DNA from: Shewanella denitrificans OS217
GTDB lineage: Bacteria > Pseudomonadota > Gammaproteobacteria > Enterobacterales > Shewanellaceae
Assembly: GCF_000013765.1 (NCBI RefSeq)
Contig: NC_007954.1
Span: forward strand, 186,001 to 250,000
Reading direction: 5' to 3'
Length of the DNA: 64,000 bases
A program made the position numbers and the translations under genes. The notes beneath the pieces were generated by a model, which saw only the letters and a list, made by a program, of their open reading frames with translations, searched no databases and was not told the DNA's origin. The number at the start of each line of letters is the position of its first letter. Within the stretch, counting starts at the first letter, position 1. Below are positions 10,146 through 18,330 of the stretch, one piece after another.

Positions 10146-10308
10146 CTCGCTGACTCGTGCAGCGTTAATATGTTGAAGCCTTAGGGCTAAACATTATCAT
10201 AGTGACTCCGATTGGGAGTCAAACGGTTAAATCATCTCGCTCTGCTTTTCCTTAGGGAAAATCGCTAGAGGGTGATTTTTTATATGTCCATTTTAGGAGC
10301 TCTGGTCA
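10146..10308 (+). promoter_or_regulatory. S10 leader RNA (L4-responsive attenuator)
   Basis: The untranslated leader contains an ACTCC/GGAGT hairpin (about 10203-10219). It also has a compound hairpin (about 10229-10282) whose lower stem pairs AAATCA with TGATTT, whose upper stem pairs TTTTCC with GGGAAAA, and which ends in a T-run. This matches the layout of the gammaproteobacterial S10 leader, where L4 binding promotes termination at the last hairpin and blocks translation. L4 (rplD) is encoded in the same operon. Function is inferred from position and structure. Confidence 0.72.
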
Positions 10309-10620
10309 ATGCAGAACCAAAGAATCCGTATCCGCTTGAAAGGCTTTGATCATCGTTTGATTGATCAGTCTACAGCGGAAATCGTTGAAACTGCTAAGCG
10401 TACAGGCGCGCAGGTCCGTGGTCCAATTCCACTACCTACTCGCAAAGAGCGTTTTACCGTTTTGATCTCTCCGCACGTTAATAAAGATGCTCGTGATCAG
10501 TACGAAATCCGTACTCACAAGCGTTTAGTTGACATCGTAGAGCCAACAGAAAAGACAGTAGATGCGTTAATGCGTCTCGATCTTGCGGCTGGTGTCGACG
10601 TTCAGATTAGCTTAGGTTAA
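10309..10620 (+). CDS. rpsJ: 30S ribosomal protein S10 (NusE)
   Basis: S10 is a 30S head protein and, as NusE, part of antitermination complexes and a bridge to NusG. It has 103 residues with the conserved RIRLKGFDHRLID start and RTHKRLVDIVEP segment. The start follows TTTAGGAGCTCTGGTCA. It is the first gene of the eleven-gene S10 operon. Confidence 0.98.
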   Translation: MQNQRIRIRLKGFDHRLIDQSTAEIVETAKRTGAQVRGPIPLPTRKERFTVLISPHVNKDARDQYEIRTHKRLVDIVEPTEKTVDALMRLDLAAGVDVQISLG

Positions 10621-10647
10621 TTGAGATCCTTAGAAGAGGTTTGAGAG

Positions 10648-11286
10648 ATGGCTATCGGTCTTATCGGTCGTAAAGTGGGTATGACTCGCATCTTCACTGA
10701 AGATGGTGTGTCGATCCCAGTAACAGTAATTGAAGTTGCTGGCAACCGTGTTACTCAAGTGAAAACTTTAGAAACTGACGGTTACCGTGCACTTCAAGTG
10801 ACTACTGGTACCAAAAAAGCCAATCGCATCACTAAAGCTGAAGCAGGTCACTTTGCCAAGGGCGGCGTAGAAGCCGGTCGTGGTTTGTGGGAAATGCGTT
10901 TGGCAGATGGTGAAGGCGAAGGCATTGAAGTAGGTGCTGAGCTTAATGTTGATATTTTCGCAGAAACTGTGAAAGTAGACGTTACCGGTCAATCAAAAGG
11001 TAAGGGTTTCCAAGGCGGCGTTAAGCGTTGGAACTTCCGTACTCAAGATATGACTCACGGTAACTCTTTGGCACACCGTTCGAATGGTTCTATCGGTCAG
11101 AACCAAACGCCTGGTCGTGTATTCAAAGGCAAGAAAATGTCAGGCCATATGGGTGCTGAGCAAGTAACAACTCAAAATCTGCACGTAGTACGTGTTGATT
11201 CAGAGCGTAACTTGATTCTAGTACGCGGCGCAGTTCCAGGCGCTACCAATGGTGACTTGATTATCAAGCCAGCAGTTAAAGCTTAA
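10648..11286 (+). CDS. rplC: 50S ribosomal protein L3
   Basis: L3 is an early 50S assembly protein whose long loop reaches the peptidyl-transferase centre. At 212 residues it is full length. The KGKGFQGGVKRWNF, HGNSLAHRSNGSIGQ and KMSGHMG motifs are present; the glutamine after IG is the site methylated by PrmB in enterobacteria. It begins 27 bp after rpsJ with a GAGGTTTGAGAG ribosome-binding region. Confidence 0.98.
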   Translation: MAIGLIGRKVGMTRIFTEDGVSIPVTVIEVAGNRVTQVKTLETDGYRALQVTTGTKKANRITKAEAGHFAKGGVEAGRGLWEMRLADGEGEGIEVGAELNVDIFAETVKVDVTGQSKGKGFQGGVKRWNFRTQDMTHGNSLAHRSNGSIGQNQTPGRVFKGKKMSGHMGAEQVTTQNLHVVRVDSERNLILVRGAVPGATNGDLIIKPAVKA

Positions 11287-11303
11287 GGTCTGAGGAGATA
11301 GTA

Positions 11304-11909
11304 ATGGAATTGGTATTGAAAGACGCGCAGAGCGCTCTTGAAGTTTCCGAAACTACCTTCGGCCGTGACTTTAACGAGGCACTGGTTCATCAGGTAGTTG
11401 TAGCTTACGCTGCAAACGCGCGTCAGGGCACTCGTGCTCAAAAGACTCGTGCGGAAGTAACTGGCTCTGGCAAAAAGCCATGGCGCCAGAAAGGCACAGG
11501 CCGCGCTCGTGCCGGTAGTGTTAAAGGCCCAATCTGGCGTGGCGGTGGCGTAACATTCGCTGCTAAAACACAAGATCACAGCCAAAAAGTTAACAAGAAG
11601 ATGTACCGCGGTGCTCTTAAGAGCATTCTGTCTGAATTGGTACGTCAAGAGCGTTTAGTTGTTGTTGAATCGTTCGGTGTTGAAGCTCCTAAAACTAAAG
11701 AGCTGAAAGCTAAACTGAAAGCAATGAACTTAGAAGACGTTCTAATTGTTACTGCTGAAGTTGATGAGAACTTATTCTTAGCAGCTCGCAACTTATACAA
11801 GGTTGACGTTCGTGACGTAGCGGGTCTAGACCCAGTAAGTCTAATTGCGTTCAACACTGTTCTTGTTACTGCTGATGCAGTGAAGCAAATCGAGGAGATG
11901 CTAGCATGA
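11304..11909 (+). CDS. rplD: 50S ribosomal protein L4
   Basis: L4 lines the exit tunnel and, in gammaproteobacteria, is the autogenous repressor of the S10 operon through the leader RNA at 10146-10308. It has 201 residues, with the tunnel-loop segment TGSGKKPWRQKGTGRARAG that also hosts macrolide-resistance changes; it looks wild type. Its last codons overlap rplW by four bases (ATGA), indicating translational coupling. Confidence 0.97.
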   Translation: MELVLKDAQSALEVSETTFGRDFNEALVHQVVVAYAANARQGTRAQKTRAEVTGSGKKPWRQKGTGRARAGSVKGPIWRGGGVTFAAKTQDHSQKVNKKMYRGALKSILSELVRQERLVVVESFGVEAPKTKELKAKLKAMNLEDVLIVTAEVDENLFLAARNLYKVDVRDVAGLDPVSLIAFNTVLVTADAVKQIEEMLA

Positions 11910-12208
11910 TCCGCGAAGAACGTTTGCTAAAAGTTATTCTAGCTCCGCACATCTCTGAAAAGAGCACTGTGGTTGCTGAGAAGACAAACACTGTTGTTTT
12001 CCGCGTAGCAATCGATGCGACTAAAGCAGAGATTAAAGCTGCTGTTGCGAAGCTATTTGAAGTTGAAGTAGATTCAGTTCGCACTCTAGTAAACAAAGGC
12101 AAAACTAAGCGTACCGGTGGCCGTGTAGGTCGTCGTAGCGATTGGAAAAAAGCTTATGTTACTTTAGCTGCTGGTGCTGACATCGATTTCGTCGGCGGCG
12201 CTGAGTAA
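11906..12208 (+). CDS. rplW: 50S ribosomal protein L23
   Basis: L23 sits at the tunnel exit and is the docking site for trigger factor and SRP. It has 100 residues with LLKVILAPHISEKS at the N-terminus, RTLVNKGKTKRTGGRVG in the middle and the DWKKAYVTL end. It starts inside the rplD stop (ATGA overlap), so the two are translationally coupled. Confidence 0.97.
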   Translation: MIREERLLKVILAPHISEKSTVVAEKTNTVVFRVAIDATKAEIKAAVAKLFEVEVDSVRTLVNKGKTKRTGGRVGRRSDWKKAYVTLAAGADIDFVGGAE

Positions 12209-12224
12209 GCAAAGGAGAATTATC

Positions 12225-13049
12225 ATGGCAGTTATTAAGTGTAAGCCAACCTCTCCAGGTCGTCGCCACGTAGTTAAAGTGGTGAATACAGACTTGCATA
12301 AGGGTAAACCTTTTGCAGCGCTGTTGGCGAAAAAATCTAAAAGTGGTGGCCGTAACAATACTGGCCGTATCACTGTCCGTCACGTTGGTGGTGGTCACAA
12401 GCAGCATTACCGTCTAATTGACTTCAAACGCAATAAAGATGGTATTCCTGCAAAAGTTGAACGTATTGAATATGATCCAAACCGTACAGCGCACATCGCG
12501 TTAGTACTGTACGCCGATGGTGAGCGTCGCTATATTCTTGCTGCTAAAGGCATGAAGTCAGGCGATCCAATCCAATCAGGCGTTGGTTCAGAAATCAAGA
12601 CTGGCAACTCTATGCCTCTGCGCAACATCCCTGTGGGATCTGTTGTTCACGCTGTCGAAATGAAGCCTGGTAAAGGTGCTCAAATCGCGCGTTCTGCAGG
12701 TGCATACGTGCAAGTTATTGCTCGTGATGGCGCATATGCAACTCTACGTCTTCGCTCTGGCGAAATGCGTAAAGTTCCAGTTGATTGCCGCGCGACATTT
12801 GGTGAAGTTGGTAATGCCGAGCACATGCTACGCCAGTTAGGCAAAGCAGGTGCCAAGCGCTGGAGAGGCGTACGCCCTACAGTTCGTGGTGTTGCAATGA
12901 ACCCGGTAGATCACCCACACGGTGGTGGTGAAGGTCGTACTTCTGGTGGACGTCATCCAGTGAGTCCATGGGGTGTGCCAACTAAGGGTTATAAAACTCG
13001 TAGTAACAAGCGCACTGACAAGTACATTGTACGTCGTCGTAATAAATAA
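12225..13049 (+). CDS. rplB: 50S ribosomal protein L2
   Basis: L2 is a core 50S protein required for peptidyl transfer and subunit association. The start is placed at the ATG of MAVIKCKPTSPGRRH at 12225, after AAAGGAGAATTATC, rather than at an earlier in-frame ATG at 12174 that would overlap rplW. This gives 274 residues (E. coli 273). The invariant NPVDHPHGGGEGR loop, containing the histidine equivalent to H229 near the peptidyl-transferase centre, is intact. Confidence 0.98.
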   Translation: MAVIKCKPTSPGRRHVVKVVNTDLHKGKPFAALLAKKSKSGGRNNTGRITVRHVGGGHKQHYRLIDFKRNKDGIPAKVERIEYDPNRTAHIALVLYADGERRYILAAKGMKSGDPIQSGVGSEIKTGNSMPLRNIPVGSVVHAVEMKPGKGAQIARSAGAYVQVIARDGAYATLRLRSGEMRKVPVDCRATFGEVGNAEHMLRQLGKAGAKRWRGVRPTVRGVAMNPVDHPHGGGEGRTSGGRHPVSPWGVPTKGYKTRSNKRTDKYIVRRRNK

Positions 13050-13064
13050 GTAAGAGGATTCGCC

Positions 13065-13343
13065 ATGCCACGTTCTCTCAAGAAAGGTCCCTTCATTGAC
13101 CTGCACTTGCTGAAGAAGGTAGAGAAAGCGATGGAAGCGGGAGATAAAAAGCCAATTAAAACTTGGTCTCGCCGCTCAATGATCATCCCTAATATGATTG
13201 GGTTGACCATCGCTGTCCATAATGGTCGTCAGCACGTACCTGTGTTCGTAACTGACGAAATGATCGGTCACAAGCTTGGTGAATTTTCACCAACTCGCAC
13301 TTATCGCGGCCATGCTGCAGATAAGAAAGCGAAGAAGCGTTAA
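13065..13343 (+). CDS. rpsS: 30S ribosomal protein S19
   Basis: S19 is a 30S head protein forming intersubunit bridges with L5 and 23S rRNA. It has 92 residues, MPRSLKKGPFIDLHL at the N-terminus and the GHKLGEFSPTRTYRGHAADKK motif near the end. It begins 15 bp after rplB with AAGAGGATTCGCC upstream. Confidence 0.98.
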   Translation: MPRSLKKGPFIDLHLLKKVEKAMEAGDKKPIKTWSRRSMIIPNMIGLTIAVHNGRQHVPVFVTDEMIGHKLGEFSPTRTYRGHAADKKAKKR

Positions 13344-13358
13344 TACGGGAGGAATAAG

Positions 13359-13691
13359 ATGGAAGTTTTAGCTAAACATCGTTTTGCTCGTACGTCTGCG
13401 CAGAAGGCCCGTCTAGTTGCTGATCAGATCCGCGGATTGCCTGTTTCTAAGGCCCTCGAGATTTTGACCTTCAGCCCAAAGAAAGCCGCCGTACTAGTTA
13501 AAAAAGTACTTGACTCAGCTATCGCAAACGCCGAACACAACGAAGGTGCGGATATTGATGAACTCAGAGTTGGAGCCGTCTTCGTAGATGAAGGCCCAAC
13601 AATGAAGCGTATCATGCCACGTGCTAAAGGCCGCGCTGATCGTATCATGAAGCGTACCAGTCACATCACTGTGGTTGTAGCAGATCGCTAG
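13359..13691 (+). CDS. rplV: 50S ribosomal protein L22
   Basis: L22 lines the peptide exit tunnel opposite L4; its beta-hairpin tip is a known macrolide-resistance site. It is 110 residues long with the standard ARTSAQKARLVADQIRG and MKRIMPRAKGRADRI segments, and no tip insertion or deletion is apparent. The start follows CGGGAGGAATAAG. Confidence 0.97.
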   Translation: MEVLAKHRFARTSAQKARLVADQIRGLPVSKALEILTFSPKKAAVLVKKVLDSAIANAEHNEGADIDELRVGAVFVDEGPTMKRIMPRAKGRADRIMKRTSHITVVVADR

Positions 13692-13703
13692 GAGAAGAGA
13701 GCA

Positions 13704-14393
13704 ATGGGACAGAAAGTACATCCTAATGGTATCCGTCTGGGTATCACCAAGCCTTGGATCTCGACCTGGTACGCCGATAAATCAGATTATGCAAATAATC
13801 TGAACAGCGACTGGGAAGTGCGTCAATATTTAACTGAAAAGTTAAAAGCCGCATCGGTATCTAAGATTGTTATCGAACGTCCAGCGAAAAGCATCCGCGT
13901 TACGATTCACACTGCCCGTCCAGGCGTTGTGATTGGTAAGAAAGGTGAAGACGTTGAAGTATTACGTGCTCAAGTGGCTAAAATCACTGGCACTACTGCT
14001 CAAATCAACATCGCTGAGATCCGTAAGCCTGAATTAGACGCTAAGCTCGTTGCTGACTCTATTGCTCAGCAGTTAGAGCGTCGTGTTATGTTCCGTCGCG
14101 CTATGAAGCGTGCAGTACAGAACGCAATGCGCATTGGTGCTCAAGGTATCAAAGTTGAAGTTAGCGGCCGTTTAGGTGGTGCTGAAATCGCGCGTTCTGA
14201 GTGGTATCGTGAAGGTCGTGTACCTTTGCATACTCTACGTGCTGATATCGACTATTCGACTTCTGAAAGTCACACGCAATACGGTGTGATTGGTGTTAAA
14301 GTTTGGATCTTCAAAGGTGAAGTTCTAGACGGTTTAGTACCACAGATCGAAGAGCCTAAGCAGCAACCTAAGCGTAAGCCTCGTGCTAAATAG
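13704..14393 (+). CDS. rpsC: 30S ribosomal protein S3
   Basis: S3 is part of the mRNA entry channel and helicase. It has 229 residues. A type-II KH domain with the GxxG loop (VVIGKKGEDVEVL) spans roughly residues 40-110, followed by the C-terminal S3 domain (EVSGRLGGAEIARSEWYREGRVPLH). The C-terminus is lysine/proline rich. It starts 12 bp after rplV, preceded by AGGAGAAGAGAGCA. Confidence 0.97.
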   Translation: MGQKVHPNGIRLGITKPWISTWYADKSDYANNLNSDWEVRQYLTEKLKAASVSKIVIERPAKSIRVTIHTARPGVVIGKKGEDVEVLRAQVAKITGTTAQINIAEIRKPELDAKLVADSIAQQLERRVMFRRAMKRAVQNAMRIGAQGIKVEVSGRLGGAEIARSEWYREGRVPLHTLRADIDYSTSESHTQYGVIGVKVWIFKGEVLDGLVPQIEEPKQQPKRKPRAK

Positions 14394-14404
14394 GAGAAAC
14401 TTTA

Positions 14405-14815
14405 ATGCTGCAACCTAAACGTATGAAGTTTCGCAAGATGTTCAAGGGCCGCAACCGTGGTCTAGCGAACGGTACTGAAGTTAGCTTTGGTACTTTCGGT
14501 TTGAAAGCAGTCGGCCGTGGCCGTTTAACTGCACGTCAAATCGAATCTGCACGTCGTGCCATGACACGTCACGTAAAGCGTCAAGGACAAATTTGGATTC
14601 GAGTTTTCCCTGACAAGCCAATTACCTCTAAGCCTCTTGAAGTGCGTATGGGTAAAGGTAAAGGTAACGTTGAATACTGGGTATGTCAGATTCAACCTGG
14701 TAAGGTTCTTTATGAGATGGATGGTGTTCCTGAGTCGTTGGCTCGTGAAGCCTTCGCTTTGGCTTCTGCCAAACTTCCTATTAAGACTACCTTCGTAACT
14801 AAGACGGTGATGTAA
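14405..14815 (+). CDS. rplP: 50S ribosomal protein L16
   Basis: L16 is a late 50S assembly protein near the A-site tRNA elbow. It has 136 residues starting MLQPKRMKFRKMFKGRNRG, with the conserved RIFPDKPIT-like RVFPDKPIT and MGKGKG motifs; the arginine hydroxylated by YcfD in E. coli lies in the matching stretch. TAGGAGAAACTTTA precedes the start. Its stop overlaps the rpmC start by one base. Confidence 0.97.
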   Translation: MLQPKRMKFRKMFKGRNRGLANGTEVSFGTFGLKAVGRGRLTARQIESARRAMTRHVKRQGQIWIRVFPDKPITSKPLEVRMGKGKGNVEYWVCQIQPGKVLYEMDGVPESLAREAFALASAKLPIKTTFVTKTVM

Positions 14816-15006
14816 TGAAAGCGAGCGAACTAAGAGAAAAGAGTGTTGAAGAACTTAACACTGAATTACTTGGTCTGCTGCGTGAGCAGTTTAACCTGCG
14901 TATGCAACACGCTACTGGTCAATTGACTCAAACGAATCAGTTGAAATTAGTGCGTCGTAACATTGCACGTGTTAAGACCATTATTACTTCTAAGGCAGGT
15001 GCGTAA
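14815..15006 (+). CDS. rpmC: 50S ribosomal protein L29
   Basis: L29 is a small alpha-helical hairpin at the tunnel exit, next to L23. It has 63 residues (MKASELREKSVEELNTELL) with the QFNLRMQHATGQL core. TAATG overlaps join it to rplP upstream and rpsQ downstream, so the three genes are translationally coupled. Confidence 0.96.
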   Translation: MKASELREKSVEELNTELLGLLREQFNLRMQHATGQLTQTNQLKLVRRNIARVKTIITSKAGA

Positions 15007-15254
15007 TGTCTGATAAAATCCGTACTTTGCAAGGTCGAGTAACGAGTAACAAAATGGACAAGTCCATTACTGTTGCTATCGAACGCCAAGTGAAACACCC
15101 ACTTTATGGGAAATACATTAAGCGTACGACTAAGATCCATGCACATGACGAAACAAATCAGTGTAACGAAGGCGACGTAGTGACTATTAGTCAGTGCCGT
15201 CCTCTTTCTAAGACTAAGTCTTGGGCCCTGGTTGAAGTAGTAACTAAAGCCTAA
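15006..15254 (+). CDS. rpsQ: 30S ribosomal protein S17
   Basis: S17 is an OB-fold primary binder of 16S rRNA. It has 82 residues with RTLQGRVTSNKMDKSI and the RTTKIHAHDE and DVVTISQCRPLSKTKSW motifs. It closes the S10 operon, starts in a one-base overlap with rpmC, and is followed after 19 bp by a terminator. Confidence 0.97.
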   Translation: MSDKIRTLQGRVTSNKMDKSITVAIERQVKHPLYGKYIKRTTKIHAHDETNQCNEGDVVTISQCRPLSKTKSWALVEVVTKA

Positions 15255-15273
15255 TTTTATTAGGTTTATCGTG

Positions 15274-15306
15274 AACGGCTCCAGTAACTGGAGCCGTTTG
15301 TTTTAT
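15274..15306 (+). terminator. Rho-independent terminator of the S10 operon
   Basis: AACGGCTCCAG-TAA-CTGGAGCCGTT stem (15274-15298) followed by a T-rich stretch. Confidence 0.88.
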
Positions 15307-15331
15307 TTTGCTATGCATTCAAAATATGTGG

Positions 15332-15340
15332 TGTTATACT
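15332..15340 (+). promoter_or_regulatory. spc operon promoter (extended -10)
   Basis: TGTTATACT is an extended -10 element with no good -35 at 16-18 bp. It lies between the S10 terminator and rplN. The leader downstream contains a TCCCA-TAG-TGGGA hairpin (15390-15402), like the hairpin in the str leader. Confidence 0.55.
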
Positions 15341-15433
15341 TGCGCGCCCAAATCGACTAAAACCTAGTCTTTTCGGGTCTAAAATATACTCCCATAGTGG
15401 GAATTGTATAGTAACGATAGCGGAGCACTTTAA

Positions 15434-15802
15434 ATGATCCAGATGCAATCGACTCTAGACGTCGCATGTAATAGTGGCGCTCGTAGAGTTCAGTGTATTA
15501 AGGTCTTGGGTGGCTCTCATCGTCGTTATGCCGGCATCGGCGACATCATCAAAGTTTCTGTAAAAGAAGCGATTCCTCGCGCTAAAGCGAAGAAAGGCGA
15601 TGTATATAACGCGGTGGTAGTCCGTACTAAGAAAGGCGTACGTCGTCCAGACGGTTCTGTCATTCGCTTCGATCGGAATGCAGCGGTATTGCTTAACGCG
15701 AACCTTGCACCGATTGGTACTCGTATCTTTGGACCAGTGACACGTGAATTGCGTACTGAGCAATTCATGAAGATTGTGTCATTGGCACCAGAAGTACTGT
15801 AA
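15434..15802 (+). CDS. rplN: 50S ribosomal protein L14
   Basis: L14 is at the subunit interface and is the target of the silencing factor RsfS. It has 122 residues starting MIQMQSTLDVACNSGARRVQCIKVLGG, with GDIIKVSVKEAIPR and RIFGPVTRELR motifs. It is the first gene of the spc operon. The ATG follows GCGGAGCACTTTAA. Confidence 0.98.
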   Translation: MIQMQSTLDVACNSGARRVQCIKVLGGSHRRYAGIGDIIKVSVKEAIPRAKAKKGDVYNAVVVRTKKGVRRPDGSVIRFDRNAAVLLNANLAPIGTRIFGPVTRELRTEQFMKIVSLAPEVL

Positions 15803-15813
15803 GGAGCTTCAAA

Positions 15814-16128
15814 ATGGCAGCAAAAATACGTCGTGAAGACGAAATAATTGTACTAGCAGGTAAAGACAAGGGTAAACGCGCAAAAGTTTCTCAAGTCCTA
15901 CCAACTGGTAAATTAATTGTTGAAGGCATCAATCTAGTTAAAAAGCACCAGAAGCCAAACCCACAATTGGGCGTGACTGGCGGCGTTATCGAGAAAGAAG
16001 CACCGATACAAACATCAAACGTAGCGATCTTTAACCAAGCCACAGGCAAGGCAGATCGTGTTGGTTTCCGATTCGAAGACGGCAAAAAAGTCCGTTTCTT
16101 TAAATCGAATAGTGAACTCATTAAGTAA
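15814..16128 (+). CDS. rplX: 50S ribosomal protein L24
   Basis: L24 initiates 50S assembly. It has 104 residues; the KOW motif occupies residues 10-35 (IIVLAGKDKGKRAKVSQV). The start at 15814 follows AAGGAGCTTCAAA, 11 bp after rplN. Confidence 0.97.
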   Translation: MAAKIRREDEIIVLAGKDKGKRAKVSQVLPTGKLIVEGINLVKKHQKPNPQLGVTGGVIEKEAPIQTSNVAIFNQATGKADRVGFRFEDGKKVRFFKSNSELIK

Positions 16129-16140
16129 TTGGAGTAAACG

Positions 16141-16680
16141 ATGGCGAAACTGCATGATAAATATCAAGAGACTGTCGTCGCTGAACTAGCAAAAAAGTTC
16201 GGCTATAGCAGTGTCATGCAAGTCCCTCGGATTGAAAAAATCACCCTGAACATGGGTGTGGGCGAAGCAGTAGCAGACAAGAAAGTTATGGAGCACGCGC
16301 TCCGTGATATGACTGCAATTGCTGGCCAAAAGCCAATTGTAACTGTTGCTCGCAAATCAGTTGCTGGTTTTAAAATCCGTGAAGGCTACCCTATTGGCTG
16401 TAAAGTGACCCTGCGCGGTGAGCGTATGTGGGAATTTTTAGAGCGTCTAGTTGACATAGCAATCCCACGTATTCGTGACTTCCGTGGCTTAAGCGCTAAA
16501 GCGTTTGACGGCCGTGGTAACTACGCAATGGGCGTGCGTGAGCAGATCATCTTCCCAGAAATCGATTACGATAAAATCGATAAAATTCGCGGTATGGATA
16601 TTGTTATCACTACCTCTGCGAAGACTGATGAAGAAGGTCATGCCTTGTTGACCGCTTTTAACTTCCCATTCAAGAAATAA
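16141..16680 (+). CDS. rplE: 50S ribosomal protein L5
   Basis: L5 binds 5S rRNA in the central protuberance and contacts P-site tRNA. It has 179 residues with KITLNMGVGEA and FPEIDYDKIDKIRGMDI motifs, standard for bacteria. It begins 12 bp after rplX with TTGGAGTAAACG upstream. Confidence 0.98.
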   Translation: MAKLHDKYQETVVAELAKKFGYSSVMQVPRIEKITLNMGVGEAVADKKVMEHALRDMTAIAGQKPIVTVARKSVAGFKIREGYPIGCKVTLRGERMWEFLERLVDIAIPRIRDFRGLSAKAFDGRGNYAMGVREQIIFPEIDYDKIDKIRGMDIVITTSAKTDEEGHALLTAFNFPFKK

Positions 16681-16690
16681 GGGTAGCATA

Positions 16691-16996
16691 ATGGCAAAAA
16701 CATCAATGAAAGCACGTGAAGCAAAACGTGCACAGCTCGTGACTAAGTACGCTGAAAAGCGTCTAGCACTTAAAGCTATCATCAGCGCACCAGCAACTTC
16801 TGAAGAAGATCGTTGGGATGCTGTGCTTAAGTTGCAAGCATTACCACGTGATTCTAGCCTTTCGCGCAAGCGTAATCGCTGTAGTCAAACTGGTCGCCCA
16901 CATGGTTTCCTACGTAAATTCGGCTTAAGCCGTATTAAATTACGTGAAGCTACCATGCGTGGTGAAGTTCCTGGCCTACGTAAGGCCAGCTGGTAA
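16691..16996 (+). CDS. rpsN: 30S ribosomal protein S14, zinc-independent type
   Basis: S14 is a late-assembling 30S head protein. At 101 residues it is the long form, and it lacks the two CxxC pairs of the zinc-binding form (only one cysteine, in RNRCSQTGRPHGF), so it is the C-minus type. It lies between rplE and rpsH as in E. coli. Confidence 0.97.
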   Translation: MAKTSMKAREAKRAQLVTKYAEKRLALKAIISAPATSEEDRWDAVLKLQALPRDSSLSRKRNRCSQTGRPHGFLRKFGLSRIKLREATMRGEVPGLRKASW

Positions 16997-17020
16997 GCAC
17001 TTGTCACGGAGTAAGCTAAT

Positions 17021-17413
17021 ATGAGCATGCAAGATCCTATTGCGGATATGTTAACCCGTATTCGTAACGGCCAAGCTGCTAACCACGTATCTGTAAAGAT
17101 GCCTTCAGCAAAGTTAAAAGTAGCAATCGCGAAATTACTTCAAGATGAAGGTTTTATTACTGGATACGCCGTAGCAGATGAAGCTAAGCCTGAATTAGAA
17201 ATCACTTTAAAGTATTTCCAAGGCAAACCAGTCGTTGAGACTATCCAGCGCGTAAGTCGCCCAGGTCTTCGTATTTACAAAGGTAAAGACGAACTTCCTA
17301 AGGTGATGGGCGGTCTGGGTATCGCAATTGTGTCCACTTCTCAAGGCTTGATGACTGATCGTGCCGCCCGCCAAAATGGCACGGGTGGCGAGGTTATCTG
17401 CTACGTAGCGTAA
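17021..17413 (+). CDS. rpsH: 30S ribosomal protein S8
   Basis: S8 is a primary 16S rRNA binder and, in E. coli, the autogenous repressor of the spc operon by binding near the rplE start. It has 130 residues (MSMQDPIADMLTRIRNG) and ends with the invariant GGEVICYVA-type C-terminus. The start follows CGGAGTAAGCTAAT. Confidence 0.97.
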   Translation: MSMQDPIADMLTRIRNGQAANHVSVKMPSAKLKVAIAKLLQDEGFITGYAVADEAKPELEITLKYFQGKPVVETIQRVSRPGLRIYKGKDELPKVMGGLGIAIVSTSQGLMTDRAARQNGTGGEVICYVA

Positions 17414-17424
17414 AGGAGCTAGAT

Positions 17425-17958
17425 ATGTCTCGTGTTGCAAAAGCACCAGTCACTATTCCTGCAGGCGTAGAGGTGACTTTAAACGAACAGACACTTACCG
17501 TCAAAGGCAGTAAGGGTAGTCTGACTCGAGTAATCAACAGTGCGGTAAATGTTGTTATCGAAGATGCACAAGTTAAGTTTCTTCCTGTCGAAGGCGTCGA
17601 TGGCGCTTGGGCACAGGCTGGTACTGCACGTGCACTAGTAAACAACATGGTTGTTGGTGTTTCACAAGGTTTTGTGAAGAAACTGAAATTAGTAGGTGTT
17701 GGTTACCGTGCGAAAATCGCTGGTAGTGACTTAGACCTAACATTAGGTTTCTCACATCCGTTGGTACACAAACTCCCCGCTGGCGTCACTGCAGAGTGTC
17801 CTAGCCAAACTGAAATCGTGCTTTCGGGCGTTGATAAACAGTTAATTGGTCAGGTTGCTGCTGAGATTCGCGGATATCGTCCACCAGAGCCGTACAAAGG
17901 CAAAGGTGTTCGCTATGACGACGAAGTAGTACGCCGTAAAGAGGCTAAGAAGAAGTAG
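17425..17958 (+). CDS. rplF: 50S ribosomal protein L6
   Basis: L6 lies near the factor-binding site at the base of the stalk. It has 177 residues with duplicated L6 folds; the second carries GVGYRAKIAGSDL and RGYRPPEPYKGKGVRY. It starts 11 bp after rpsH, preceded by AAGGAGCTAGAT. Confidence 0.97.
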   Translation: MSRVAKAPVTIPAGVEVTLNEQTLTVKGSKGSLTRVINSAVNVVIEDAQVKFLPVEGVDGAWAQAGTARALVNNMVVGVSQGFVKKLKLVGVGYRAKIAGSDLDLTLGFSHPLVHKLPAGVTAECPSQTEIVLSGVDKQLIGQVAAEIRGYRPPEPYKGKGVRYDDEVVRRKEAKKK

Positions 17959-17968
17959 GTAACGCGAT

Positions 17969-18319
17969 ATGGATAAGAAAACATCTCGCTTACGTCGCGC
18001 TTTACGTGCACGTAAGAAGATCCAAGAGCTAGGCGTGAACCGTCTGGTTGTACATCGTACACCGCGTCACATTTATGCTCAGGTGATCAGTCCTGAAGCT
18101 CAGGTGTTGGCAGCTGCTTCAACCGTTGAAAAAACGGTTAAAGAGCTACTAAAGAGTACCGGTAACGTAGATGCGGCAAAAGCAGTAGGTAAAATTGTTG
18201 CTGAGCGTGCGATCGAGAAGGGCGTAGCAATAGTTGCGTTCGACCGTTCTGGTTTCAAGTATCACGGACGTGTGGCTGCATTAGCAGACGCTGCTCGTGA
18301 AGCTGGCCTGAAGTTCTAA
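17969..18319 (+). CDS. rplR: 50S ribosomal protein L18
   Basis: L18 binds 5S rRNA in the central protuberance. It has 116 residues; the basic N-terminus (KKTSRLRRALRARKK) binds RNA and the C-terminus carries FDRSGFKYHGRVAALADAARE. It starts 10 bp after rplF; GTAACGCGAT upstream is a weak ribosome-binding site, which suggests coupling to rplF. Confidence 0.96.
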   Translation: MDKKTSRLRRALRARKKIQELGVNRLVVHRTPRHIYAQVISPEAQVLAAASTVEKTVKELLKSTGNVDAAKAVGKIVAERAIEKGVAIVAFDRSGFKYHGRVAALADAAREAGLKF

Positions 18320-18330
18320 GGGGTTATAAA

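Noticed and set aside
12174..12224. N-terminal extension of L2
   Set aside because: The extra 17 codons overlap rplW, and the AAGGAG site belongs to the ATG at 12225, which gives the normal L2 length.
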